A model generated the notes under the pieces. It did no database searches, was not told where the DNA came from, and saw only the letters and a list, made by a program, of their open reading frames with translations. A stretch of 64,000 bases of DNA, from NCBI RefSeq assembly GCF_001661345.1, contig NW_017962926.1:1-64000 (forward strand), in the 5' to 3' direction. The DNA is from Ascoidea rubescens DSM 1968 (lineage: Eukaryota > Ascomycota > Saccharomycetes > Ascoideales > Ascoideaceae). Shown here piece after piece: positions 41,315 through 51,043 of the stretch. Both the position numbers and the translations under genes were made by a program. The first letter of the stretch is position 1. Every line of letters starts with the position of its first letter.

Positions 41315-42445
41315 TTATAATTCAATGTCTTGATCATCAGGTTTTTTGACATTATCTTTTGGTTTTAATAATAAAACAGCTAAAGCAGAACCTAAGATAA
41401 CTGTGAAACCAATAAAACTTAAAACACTTGGAAGATGATTAAAGATTACAATGTCCCATACAAGAGCCCACATCATTTGGGTATAGTTCATTAACGCAGC
41501 TCTACCAGCTTTTTTCTCTTTTTGAACACCCAAAGTTAAAAAAAATTGGTTGCAAAACCCACAAACGCTAACTAGTAGTAGTAACAACCATTGTTTCAAA
41601 GTATGGGGCCAAACCGACGATAAGCTTGGAATGAAAATAAGACCCAAGGCAGAGACAATTAGACAGTATAAAGAAAAATACTGGACAGTGATTAAAGTGT
41701 GAACTTTATTGCCCATATGCCTGAGAATTATAACAACAGAGGCAGCACAAAAGACACCCCAAAGTGCTACAACAACAGCCGAAGCTCTCAAGCTATTATC
41801 AGGAGATTCTATATTATCATCAAAGTCTTGACTTTGGCCAAAGATCGAGGCAGGTCTTGCAATCAATATAACACCGCCAAATGAGAGAGTAGCAGCTATG
41901 CCTTCAAATAGGGAGTAATTTTCACGTAAAATGATAAATGCTTCTAGGGCAACAATTGAGGGATTCAAAAAGGTTATAACAACAGCATCAGAGACAGACA
42001 AGTAAAGCACAGAATAATACAAGCCAAAGACACCAAAGAAGCCTATCACACCTCTTAGGCATAGTAGAAATCTAAATTTCTTAGGACCCCAGGGAGCATC
42101 AGGAATGGGTACAAAGTACATATAAGTCCAGCATATTATAACAGTAAAGATCATTCTGACAAATAAAATCTGCAAAGGATGCATTGCTTTCTGGTAGTCA
42201 TCGTCGAATTCTAGCAATTTTGTTCCAACCAACATCAAAGAAGATGCAAACATTGCAATCATCACATAGCCCAAACCAATATTTCTGTCATAAAAGTCTA
42301 GTATGCGATGTTTTATATTGTTAAAGGTATTTAGTGTGCTTATTGACAGTGTGGAAAAAAGGGATCTGTTGTCATTCTGGTAGGTTTCTTCATCTGAAGA
42401 GATATCGTAGAAAGTAGTGTCCAATAAAGGAGTTGAAACAGACAT
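41315..42445 (-). CDS. EamA/DMT-superfamily membrane transporter (YPL264C-like)
   Basis: 376 residues. A soluble N-terminus of about 55 residues precedes ten hydrophobic segments in two EamA halves. Marker stretches are LQILFVRMIFT, LLCLRGVIGFFGVFGLYYSV, DAVVITFLNPSIVALEAF and the repeat GFTVILGSALAVL. The nearest yeast relatives are the uncharacterised YPL264C and YMR253C (SLC35G type in animals). The substrate is unknown; drug/metabolite transporters of this group move metabolites or nucleotide sugars. The tail ends in a short charged cytosolic peptide (KKPDDQDIEL). Length and topology are normal, with no sign of damage. Confidence 0.85.
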   Translation of the reverse strand: MSVSTPLLDTTFYDISSDEETYQNDNRSLFSTLSISTLNTFNNIKHRILDFYDRNIGLGYVMIAMFASSLMLVGTKLLEFDDDYQKAMHPLQILFVRMIFTVIICWTYMYFVPIPDAPWGPKKFRFLLCLRGVIGFFGVFGLYYSVLYLSVSDAVVITFLNPSIVALEAFIILRENYSLFEGIAATLSFGGVILIARPASIFGQSQDFDDNIESPDNSLRASAVVVALWGVFCAASVVIILRHMGNKVHTLITVQYFSLYCLIVSALGLIFIPSLSSVWPHTLKQWLLLLLVSVCGFCNQFFLTLGVQKEKKAGRAALMNYTQMMWALVWDIVIFNHLPSVLSFIGFTVILGSALAVLLLKPKDNVKKPDDQDIEL

Positions 42446-43308
42446 TTGGGATCAGAGGTCTACTAGAATAAACCAGAATATGAGTAAAATGGAGGAGTGT
42501 GAGTGGAGGAGTGTGAGCTAGTGCAAGCTATTATTGCAGAGTGTTGTATTAGTTGCTGAAATCCAAAGAGTAAAAGAAGAGAGAGCAGTGGTTTTTATTG
42601 ATGGAAGTCGAATCAACTTCTGTTGCTTTTTTGCTTTTTGCTTTTTTTTTCGTTCATTTGATATCGATCAGTGATAAACTGCACAGGACAGGAGTTAGCT
42701 AAGGAAGAGGCTATCTCTGAGCCATTTCCACGCAGACTGTTCCCAAAAAACAGCTTTCCATTGCTGCTTCTGTTGCTCCTCTAGCTGTTCTCACTGAAAT
42801 CAAAGTGCTAGAGTGAAATTACCCAGTTCACTCTTCAAACCAACTCAGTTTCTTCTGCAAATCGCTCCAAAAAAGTGGTGAAGAGCTGAGATCCACAGCT
42901 GTGGGAAGAACAGCATGATAACGCACCTGCCATTACTGTGGATCCAACCCGTTTCTGTGGATACGTTTTTGTTTTTCGACTGGGTCTAGACCTTTGTTCT
43001 GTTCCAGCCAATGAGAGGCGAGGAGCAGGGAAAGTACAGGAAGGAAAATACCCAAAAGCAACAGCTTATTTTATTGCTTTGCAGTTTCAGTATATATCTA
43101 TACAAATATGAATATAGACGGTAAAAGATTATTTTCTAATAAACAAAAAACCAAGAAGTGAAGTGACTAATATAAGGAAATAAACAAAATGTTTCTCGAC
43201 ATTGACCATTAAATTTTTTTGCTAACCCATTTTTCTATTTTTTCTATTTTTTCTATTTAATTCTCTATTTTTTTTTAATTTGATTGTTTTCTCATTAAAT
43301 TGATTTGT
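42446..43308. promoter_or_regulatory. EamA-gene promoter and LYS20 3' flank
   Basis: 863 bases. Upstream of the transporter, a perfect 12-base palindrome CCACAGCTGTGG is at 42893-42904, and the motif CTGTGGAT recurs at about 42946 and 42957 and, reversed, at about 42890. The LYS20-side end is T-rich 3' flank. No gene was seen. Confidence 0.5.
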
Positions 43309-44652
43309 TTAATGGCCATTCACTTTAGCTCTTTTTGGAGCTGGACCATCAGCGATAGATATATCTTCATCGATAATATCAGCAGTACCATTAGCAGCAG
43401 ATTTTGGAAATATCTGGGGAGTATTTATGTCGGCGTGGTAGTCTTTGATAATAGAGTCGACATCATCGATATTCAATGGTCTGATATCAGCCAAACTTTT
43501 GACTTTGCTTGTAATTATTTTGCACTGTTGATCGGTTAATTTCAAGTTCAATTGTTCAACTCTAGTTTTAATAGCATTCCATCCAGTTAATCTGTGAGCA
43601 AAATGGATATATCTAGTCAAACCAAAATCGCTTGGATTTAAAATCTCGTAGGTGGAAGGATTGGCCAATATGGCTTTGGAATGAATACCAGCTTTGTGAG
43701 TAAAAGCGCAAAAACCTGTGATTGGGTTGTTAAATGGAATATTGACCTGGACTGCTTCACTGACCAAGTTTTCGATATCTCTTAGTTTGTGTAGTTTGTA
43801 TTTGGATAAAACGTATTCTCTGTCAGCAGCAATCATTCTTGCCATCAACCCACCTAATGGAGTGATACCATTTCTTTCACCAATGCCCAAAACTGAAACG
43901 TCGATTAATCTTGCACCAGCTTCCAATGCAGTGTAAGCATTAGCTATAGCACATCCAGTATCGTTGTGGAAATGGCATTCGATATCACAGTGCACAACGG
44001 ATTTAAGAGTACGAACCAAATCGTAAACCTGTCTTGGATTAGCACATCCAACAGTGTCAGCAATACCAACTCTATTCACACCGATTTTATCAACGGTTTT
44101 GTAAATATTTAGTAAATCAACAATATCAGATCTGAATGAGTCCTCAGATGAAAATCTTATTTCTATGCCTTTGGATTTGACGTATTGAATCACTTCAATT
44201 GCAGAGTTGGTGATGTACTGCATGTCTTTACCATGGGAGTACTGTCTTAAAAACTGGGAAGTACCAATAACGACATCTACACCATCGACACCAGTTTCAA
44301 CAGCTACTCTTGCATCGTCCATGTGGCATCTGATGTGAGTTAATATTTTTGCTTTCAAGCCCAATTTGCAAATGCTCTCGCAATCTTTTCTTGATTGTTC
44401 AGAGGCAACAGGACTTGTTAGTTCGATATAGTCAACACCAAAATCATCCAAGGCTTTAGCAATTTCGATTTTTTTTTCAGTTGTGAAGAACGCATTAGCA
44501 AATTGTTCACCCTCTCTAAGAGTTGATTCAATTAGTTGGAAATTCGAGACGTTTGATAAATAATCAGCGGGATTTGGCCCATAAGGATTCACTTGTCTTG
44601 GTTGTGGAATTGATTCTCCAACTTTTTTGTAAGTAGTATTTTCGGCAGTCAT
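43309..44652 (-). CDS. LYS20: LYS20, homocitrate synthase
   Basis: 447 residues from the ATG at 44652. It makes homocitrate from acetyl-CoA and 2-oxoglutarate, the first committed step of fungal lysine synthesis. The TIM-barrel active site is intact: [14 protein letters not shown] at about 43-56 (catalytic Arg46 and Glu47), [11 protein letters not shown], the metal-binding [11 protein letters not shown], and GLGERNG-like [13 protein letters not shown]. The lid segment [13 protein letters not shown] carries the His of the catalytic dyad. The C-terminus ends in [11 protein letters not shown], a basic patch like the nuclear-localisation tail of S. cerevisiae Lys20/Lys21. No CTG codon was found in frame. 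The promoter side carries an AATTA pentamer array. Confidence 0.96.
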   Translation of the reverse strand: MTAENTTYKKVGESIPQPRQVNPYGPNPADYLSNVSNFQLIESTLREGEQFANAFFTTEKKIEIAKALDDFGVDYIELTSPVASEQSRKDCESICKLGLKAKILTHIRCHMDDARVAVETGVDGVDVVIGTSQFLRQYSHGKDMQYITNSAIEVIQYVKSKGIEIRFSSEDSFRSDIVDLLNIYKTVDKIGVNRVGIADTVGCANPRQVYDLVRTLKSVVHCDIECHFHNDTGCAIANAYTALEAGARLIDVSVLGIGERNGITPLGGLMARMIAADREYVLSKYKLHKLRDIENLVSEAVQVNIPFNNPITGFCAFTHKAGIHSKAILANPSTYEILNPSDFGLTRYIHFAHRLTGWNAIKTRVEQLNLKLTDQQCKIITSKVKSLADIRPLNIDDVDSIIKDYHADINTPQIFPKSAANGTADIIDEDISIADGPAPKRAKVNGH

Positions 44653-44776
44653 TTTGAGAAATCAGTGATTATTTATAGGAAATGAGAATATAGAATTAAA
44701 AAATCAGTAAAATAAATAGTGCAATTCAATTTGATGCGATTGTGATATGGTATGATATAGAGAAATAAAAAGCTGA

Positions 44777-44836
44777 AATTAATTAAATTAAATTAAATTA
44801 AATTAAATTAAATTAAATTAAATTAAATTAAATTAA
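44777..44836. repeat. AATTA pentanucleotide microsatellite
   Basis: About twelve uninterrupted AATTA units lie 125 bases upstream of the LYS20 start codon, likely in its leader or core promoter. Confidence 0.95.
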
Positions 44837-45772
44837 AACAAAATGTTTATAAAAACGTTGGTAGAATTCGTCGCTTTTCTTTGTTGTAGGATAGATAAAA
44901 AAGATAAAATCTCTAAAAAAATTTCAAGTAAAAAATGTCAAGTGAAAGAAGATATTTATATATAACTTGAATCAACTTTTTTCTTTGAAATAGAAAAAAA
45001 CAAAAAAATTTTCGATAATTAAACTATAAATTGAAAAATAAAAGAAATTTAGTGAAAAAAATAAGGTGTGTGACTTATTTCAGTGTGACTAATAATTTCG
45101 TCCAATAATTTTGGCTTTCCATCTGGAAAAGCATCTATTATTGCTCGTTTTTTTTTACGGTTTTTTTAATGGGAGAAAAACAAAATTGACGGAATCAAAC
45201 GAAAAGGTTTGGATGCTAGGAAGTAAAACCCACTAGAACAATTTAAATTATTACAACATTTTATCTTTGAAATATGGAGTAAATTATTGGGGGTTTAACC
45301 GTTTAAGAATAAAACTCTTGAACCCTCAAGCAAAGTTTGTTTCTTGAGACAAGTTTGACTTTGTTTAAAAACGCAAATTAGTCATTTTCCAGGAAATCAA
45401 AGCTTTCACCGTAAATTTACAGTTAACCACACCAGAATATATTCATCTGTTGATTATTCGGTGTAAATGGAAGTCGTTTTGTCTGCCTGAAAAAACTTGT
45501 ATCTTCAATGGCTTCTCCAATGGCGAGACATCCATAAATGAATAAATGCTCTCACGCCTCTCACTCGAAATATGCTTATCGGGTCTGTTCTCGATGAGAT
45601 GAAATGAGGGAGGTTGATAGCACTTGTTGAACCGCCATCTCGCCATCTTGTCATCTCTATAGTATCGCCTCCAGAGAGTCCCTTGAATAGCCTTTGAATG
45701 GCTGTTCCATTGCTTTTAACTGTGACTCGAACACCACCTTCCATTTGCTATCCATCAGCAGCAGCAGCCCAA

Positions 45773-45836
45773 CACGTGTGTTTCGACCCTCTTGCACACA
45801 AAACCCACGCGTTAGTCACGCGTTAGTGTCACGCGA
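45773..45836. promoter_or_regulatory. CACGTG plus repeated ACGCGT (MCB-type) boxes
   Basis: ACACGTGT is at 45772-45779. CACGCGTTAGT is repeated directly, giving ACGCGT at 45807 and 45818, and a third near-copy ACGCGA is at 45831. In S. cerevisiae, paired ACGCGT boxes bind MBF at G1/S genes. The target gene here is unclear. Confidence 0.5.
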
Positions 45837-46108
45837 CACGGGTTTGCTGAAATCCAACCCAGATGTTGTACGCAGGCCAGACGCATAAACATGCTTATTA
45901 ATGTGTACAGACGCTGTCTCACGCGGCTACTCCATTCCCGGTTTCAAAGGCTGTTGGTCACAAAAGACACCTGTATTTTCGGGAACCGGACTTTTTTACC
46001 ATCGCTTCCAGAGCAAATGAAATTTGGACATTTACAGCAAGAACAATCATGTCAAGATATAAAAGACTAAAGTAAAAGAAAAGGGTTACAATAGTGCTGC
46101 ATCCTCCC

Positions 46109-47870
46109 CTAGGCAAGGTATTCGTAGACGTCATTGTTGCCATCTTGTCTCTTGAGGTATGCACGCTCAATTAGGTCGTCAATGCACTTTTTGATGTCGT
46201 TTGGTTGAGCATTAAATCGAGAGTGGGACTGGTTGATCACTTCAGTCAATAATGTGACATGTTTCAATGTCTTTCTAGCCTTCATGATTCTAACAATGCA
46301 GGCCTTCAAGAAGAGTCGTCTGTCGTCGGATATCTCCTTTGCAGTGTCTTCCTCTTCTTGCTTTTGTTCAATTCGAATGTTGGCAGCAAAATTGACTCTC
46401 ATTCTTTTTGATCGATACTCCTTGACCACTGTGAATTTGGTGTCTGGGTTGATTGCATTTGGTGGGCTTTGATTCAATAATCTCAATGTGACAAATGGCG
46501 TAATGTTTCCTGCTAATTGCTCAGAGGGCAATTCGGTAATATCCAAGAGCTCCTTGAATGTATATGTTGGTTTCTTATTAAACGGCAATATTATAGACAT
46601 TTGAAATAGCGACATTGTTAGCATAAATGGCGGTTTGCCCGATCTTGATAGATTGGCCTTAACTTCTCCCCTACATAAATTCCAGATCCATTTGACAAAT
46701 CTTCCCGAGTGTTTCATCGTATATAACGATTCCAACAAATCATGTGTGGGCTCCAATTCTTCAGGAAGCTTGAAATTGTACTTGTATGGTTTAAATGGCC
46801 ACATCGTCTCTGATAAAATGTATGGATTGAAATCCTTTATAATCTCATCCTTATTTGGTATTTTTGTCACTTTATCAAAAAATTCGTTTTTGAGGTTTTC
46901 TGACGCCTTCATATCTTGGAACATTTTGGTCATTTTTGATGTATATTCAATCGAGTTTTCTCTTTGCAATCTTGTAATTAAGCTTTCCTCTGCTTCTAAA
47001 TTTGAAGATGTTCCGTATATTAATCTTTTAGCCAACAATTTTCTATAATGGATCTCAAATGCATCTTTATCATTTAAAAACGTGAAAATAATCATAATAT
47101 CGTCCTCGCTCATATTATTAGTGATATCACTTTCTTTGTTTTTCTTTTTCAATAACATGTCTGCATATTTAGCTAAATATTCAGGAGTCTTGGAGTTACC
47201 TAAATTTCCTAGGTTTCCTGTATTATTGAAATTCACTCTTGGTGATGCGATTGAGTTGAAATTGATATAATCTCTGCAGGACTCATCCAATGCTTTAGTA
47301 AAAGTGTGATAGTCTTCAAAGGCTTCCCTAACAATGCTTTTATATTTCAAATAGACTTTGATTAAAACTTTGACGTATAACTTGGCATTGACTGGACCAT
47401 TACCAGTAGTGGCGCTATTGTTTTTGATATTTAAAACTTCTTTAAGGCCCTCTCTTTTAACATAATTTTGGAATAAATTTGCCAATACAGTCAAAGTATC
47501 AGGAACTCTTTTTAGCAAAGTGTACATTCTATGGACATTTTCGTTATCGTTCGTGGCTAATAAATTATCAAATTCAATATATAATTCTTCAGCGTGTTTT
47601 TTAATCAAACTTTTATCGAGAGTTTCAATTAATAAAGGCTTTGTATGATCATCTAAATAGAATAATCTTGAGATTTCTTCATTGATTCTGCTTTCGGCTT
47701 TTTTCATATAGTCAATTACATTGTGGTGTTTTAAGTAGTCATTTGATTCGTTGTCGTAAAATTTAGCAGTTCTTTCTAAAAACACACTTTCAAAGCAGTC
47801 AATATAAAGAGATAATGTGGCTTTTTTAAATTCAAATGGAACAGAATTGTAATTGTTATTATTAGCAGTA

Positions 47871-47968
<98 letters not shown>

Positions 47969-48619
47969 GTTATTGTTATTGTTATTGTTATTGATGTTGC
48001 TACTATTATTATTTATCCCTAATAAAACCATTGAACTGATAGCCTTTGATAAGATAGAAGTATCGATATAATGATTATTTCTTTGCAATTCAATTTGGTT
48101 TAAAATTTCGTCGATTAAAACCCGGGAATTTGGATTGAACATATAATCTCTCCATTGAACTAAACATAAAGTATTTATATCAGAGATATCGTTAGCGTAA
48201 TCGGTTTTTTGCTTGGTTAACCAGTATCGATTAAGATAATCGAAAATGTGGTTTAGATAAGCAGAACCGATATTGAATCTTGACCAGGTTCTGACATAAA
48301 ATTGTAAAAAGTTCTCGTCTGGTTGGATTTGTAAATTATTGACGTACTCAGCAAGATAGTCCCTGACATTTGTGTATAATTGGAATATGACTTGGTCGTA
48401 ACCAAGAATCAAAGAGTTAAATGAGCTTGGTGATTGGTTTGTAGTTAGAGACATTCTCAAACAGAAATTATAAACAGCAGTGTAGGTCTCCATATGTAAT
48501 TTTGGAGATTGAGCATTGTTGAAGTTGGAGCCCAAGATTGTTTGCAAGTTTGGCTCGATATTGCTCCATGTCAAATCAAGCTGTCTTTTCATACCATCTA
48601 CATCCATATCCAAGTTCAT
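46109..48619 (-). CDS. CDC53: CDC53, cullin scaffold of SCF ubiquitin ligases
   Basis: 836 residues from the ATG at 48619, ending DVYEYLA, close to the invariant cullin C-terminus. The N-terminal cullin repeats begin TWSNIEPNLQTIL and include YNFCLRMS and FLQFYVRTWSRF. The cullin homology domain is marked by NDKDAFEIHYRKLLAKRLIYG. The Rub1/Nedd8 site is in CIVRIMKARKTLKH near residue 780, in the winged-helix end. Cdc53 holds Skp1 and an F-box protein at one end and Hrt1 plus an E2 at the other. Its length equals the family's usual 780-815 plus one striking insert, about 50 asparagines at roughly residues 205-250 (47870-47990), which should loop out from the cullin-repeat stalk. No CTG codon was seen in the C-terminal half. 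Confidence 0.95.
47870..47995 (-). repeat. AAT trinucleotide array encoding poly-Asn in CDC53
   Basis: A nearly pure ATT/AAT array over about 120 bases, with AAC variants at its ends, is read in frame as asparagine. It is the longest microsatellite in the window. Confidence 0.95.
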
Positions 48620-49186
48620 TTTGAGAAGAAGAGTTGAAAATCGAGTGGTTGATTGATAGTTATCAGATAGAAACAGTGGGTATCTCAGCTGGTGGCGGCA
48701 GTGATGAGCAACTCAGGGCTGAAAAGAGTTCTATTGCAAGCAGGTAAAGAGGATCAGTAATACAATAAACAGCTCTCCCAGCAACGGTAGGTCTGTGTGG
48801 TGTTGGTGTTGGTGTTGGTGTTTCTTCAGAAAAAGGGAAAGAGGCGAAAGAGCAAATATAAAAGGAGAAGGTGCAGAAAACCAAAATGTGGAACAACACA
48901 ATCACACCTCAGAGGAGTCTCTTTCGCTGCTCTCGTTCCTCCAACCTCAACACTACTCTCTATTAAACGCACAGCGCACCAGAAAGATGCTCGTTGATGG
49001 CAGCAGTTGCTTTGAATTGAACTGTTGTGTTTGAGCCAGTTCTAGCTTCGGATGCAGTTGCAACAGCAGGGCTCTCGTGGTGTGTTCTTCAGAGTTGTGT
49101 ATTTCAAAGGCTATATAAATGCTGCTCGACACTACAAACTATATAAAGAGCACATTCAGCAAAACTGGTCTGAATCTGCTGCCTAC
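48620..49186. promoter_or_regulatory. CDC53 upstream region
   Basis: 567 bases, also the 3' flank of the small heat-shock gene. A GGTGTT hexamer repeats about four times at 48800-48822. Overlapping frames on both strands start with TTG or GTG and are not called. Confidence 0.5.
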
Positions 49187-49756
49187 TCAGGAAATGGTGA
49201 TACGACGAGTGTTTTCATTAACTTTGGGCCCTAATTTTGGAATATTAAGAACCAAAACACCATCCTTATAATTTGCTTTGATGTTTTCATCATCTAATGT
49301 TTCATCCTTTGGCAAAGCAACTGATCTTGAGAACTTTCCGGTGNATCTTTCTTGATACTTGTAATTGTCCTTTTCTTCTTCTTTATGTGAAGTAACTTCT
49401 CCAGAAACAGTGATTTGATTGGTCTCTTTGTTGAATTCTACATTGATTTTATCCTTTTCAGCACCTGGAATTGAAACATGCAACTCATAATCCTTTTCAT
49501 GATTCAATAAATCAACAGGAGGAATAAAACTAAATGAATTGAATAAATCATCATTAAACAATCCAGTTGTTAACGAATTAGGTGTTTCCTTGGATTTGTT
49601 AGTTAATTGGTTATTTTGTTTGGCATTTTTTTTAGCCACTTGTTTATTTGATTGACGACCATAACCAGCATTTTCTAAAGCACGATTGAATTGGTTTAAA
49701 TTATCATCAATTGAATCNACGAAATCCCAAAATGGCGAGTAAAAATATCCAGACAT
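49187..49756 (-). CDS. Small heat-shock protein (HSP20/alpha-crystallin family)
   Basis: 189 residues from the ATG at 49756. The N-terminus MSGYFYSPFWDF is aromatic-rich, as in yeast Hsp26 and Hsp21. A Lys/Gln/Asn linker follows, then the alpha-crystallin domain at about 85-180 with DYELHVSIPGAEKDKINVEF, VSGEV, TGKFSRSVALP and the A-x-x-x-(G)-V-L pattern in ANYKDGVLVLNIPK, and finally a short tail whose RRITIS supplies an I-x-I oligomer contact. It should form ATP-independent holdase oligomers. Two single ambiguous bases (49344, 49718) lie in the gene; the second falls in a GTN codon and is valine regardless. A perfect heat-shock element lies about 385 bases upstream. It might be called HSP26, HSP21 or HSP31-like depending on naming, so no symbol is given. 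Confidence 0.92.
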   Translation of the reverse strand: MSGYFYSPFWDFXDSIDDNLNQFNRALENAGYGRQSNKQVAKKNAKQNNQLTNKSKETPNSLTTGLFNDDLFNSFSFIPPVDLLNHEKDYELHVSIPGAEKDKINVEFNKETNQITVSGEVTSHKEEEKDNYKYQERXTGKFSRSVALPKDETLDDENIKANYKDGVLVLNIPKLGPKVNENTRRITIS

Positions 49757-51043
49757 GATTAAAAGAGTATTAAAATAATATAAAATTAGTCGATTGTAAG
49801 TTAATTGTTATTGATAGTTGAGTTGATTGAGTTGATTGAGTTAATTGTGTTAATAAATAATTAAAAATTGGAGAGCTAAACATCTCAATTACCTCAAAAT
49901 TATCTGTCTTTATATATCAGTCAACTTATCCTTTCAATATACTTCATATTCAAATTAAATTAACAATTTTCTCTTATTCAATGCTATTTTCTATGATTGT
50001 GAAGAAAATACTAGAATTTTAGTCATCAAAAACCATATTTTCGTAAATAAGCTTGTTTTTTCGCAATATTGTAAATAGCTTTGTACTCAGCTCAGTGCTT
50101 TTTGCGCCATTTTTTCTCCGGAAACTCATGCTTTTGTCCAGAACTTTCTGGAACGTTCCCAAAACAGATCCACTTTCTCTCATCTTCACCTATATTTTAT
50201 TGAACTCTTATATTATGATTCATTTTTTGCAAAAAAGTTCATTGATAATAGAAAATATTGCTATTATAACACAATACCAATTGTTCTTCGAATTTCTTTA
50301 AATGAGAAATCATGAACGTATGCTGAATTCAATTAAAATGAAATATCAGAGCTCGCTTCACTATTTTCTTTAAATTAAGAATTTATTTTCTATGTTTTGT
50401 GTTCAAGTAAAAGTTACAACTTTTATCTAGCTGGTAATCAAAATATAAATATTAGCATAATTATTCAAATTATATAAATTTCACTTCTGCTAAATATTTT
50501 TATGATGTTGCACCTTAGGAAAATATGCAATTTTCAATGTATTCATTGAGTTTTTATTCAATTAATAATATAATCACTTTTGTATATAATTTTCAATACA
50601 AAATATTTACAATTTTCTTTTTTGTATAGCTTCTTTGCATTCAAAACAAAATTCCTTGAAATTAAAAATTGAATAAAATACTTTCTCAAAAAAAATTCAT
50701 TACTATAGTTTAACACATTAATTTGAGTGACCCTTGACAATTCAATTAAATAGTTGCAAAAAATTTTTACGACTATCAGAACTTTATGATATTTGGACTC
50801 TTTAATTTAATTTCATGTTTTAGTGCAATTCTATATTAGACAGTAAATAAGTTAAAATAACAAATAAAAAGTTGTTTTTTTAGTTATTTAACTATTATTG
50901 ATTGTAAAAATCCTAGATTTATCTACCAAACATATCAATATTTTTTCTTTTAGTGATTTTGAAACCATCCTTCAAGCAGTATGTATCCATGAAACCCTCA
51001 TGATTTTTACAATAACTGATTTTCAATATATTCAATTACAGGT
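49757..51043. other. Upstream region of small HSP gene and SNU71 3' flank
   Basis: 1.29 kb, AT-rich. It holds the heat-shock element and, near 49915, a TATATATC run. Around 50900 and 51003 are two 12-base arms (ATTGTAAAAATC and its reverse complement) about 90 bases apart, which may be chance in such AT-rich DNA. No gene was recognised; a 60-codon frame at 50558-50740 starts with TTG. Confidence 0.5.
50141..50158. promoter_or_regulatory. Heat-shock element, four perfect units
   Basis: GAACTTTCTGGAACGTTC: four alternating GAA/TTC modules, each separated by exactly two bases, the strong consensus bound by trimeric Hsf1. It sits upstream of the small heat-shock gene on the minus strand. Confidence 0.9.

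Larger units (their letters stand above)
44653..46108. other. LYS20 upstream region with distal GC-rich island
   Basis: 1.46 kb. The LYS20-proximal 700 bases are AT-rich promoter. From about 45480 to 45960 composition rises sharply in GC. Short open frames here on the minus strand (45505-45744 from an ATG, 79 codons; 45443-45646 in another frame) do not resemble a known family. The position of this island, over 800 bases from LYS20 and next to the 3' end of CDC53, hints at an unrecognised transcription unit or a distant control region. Confidence 0.45.
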
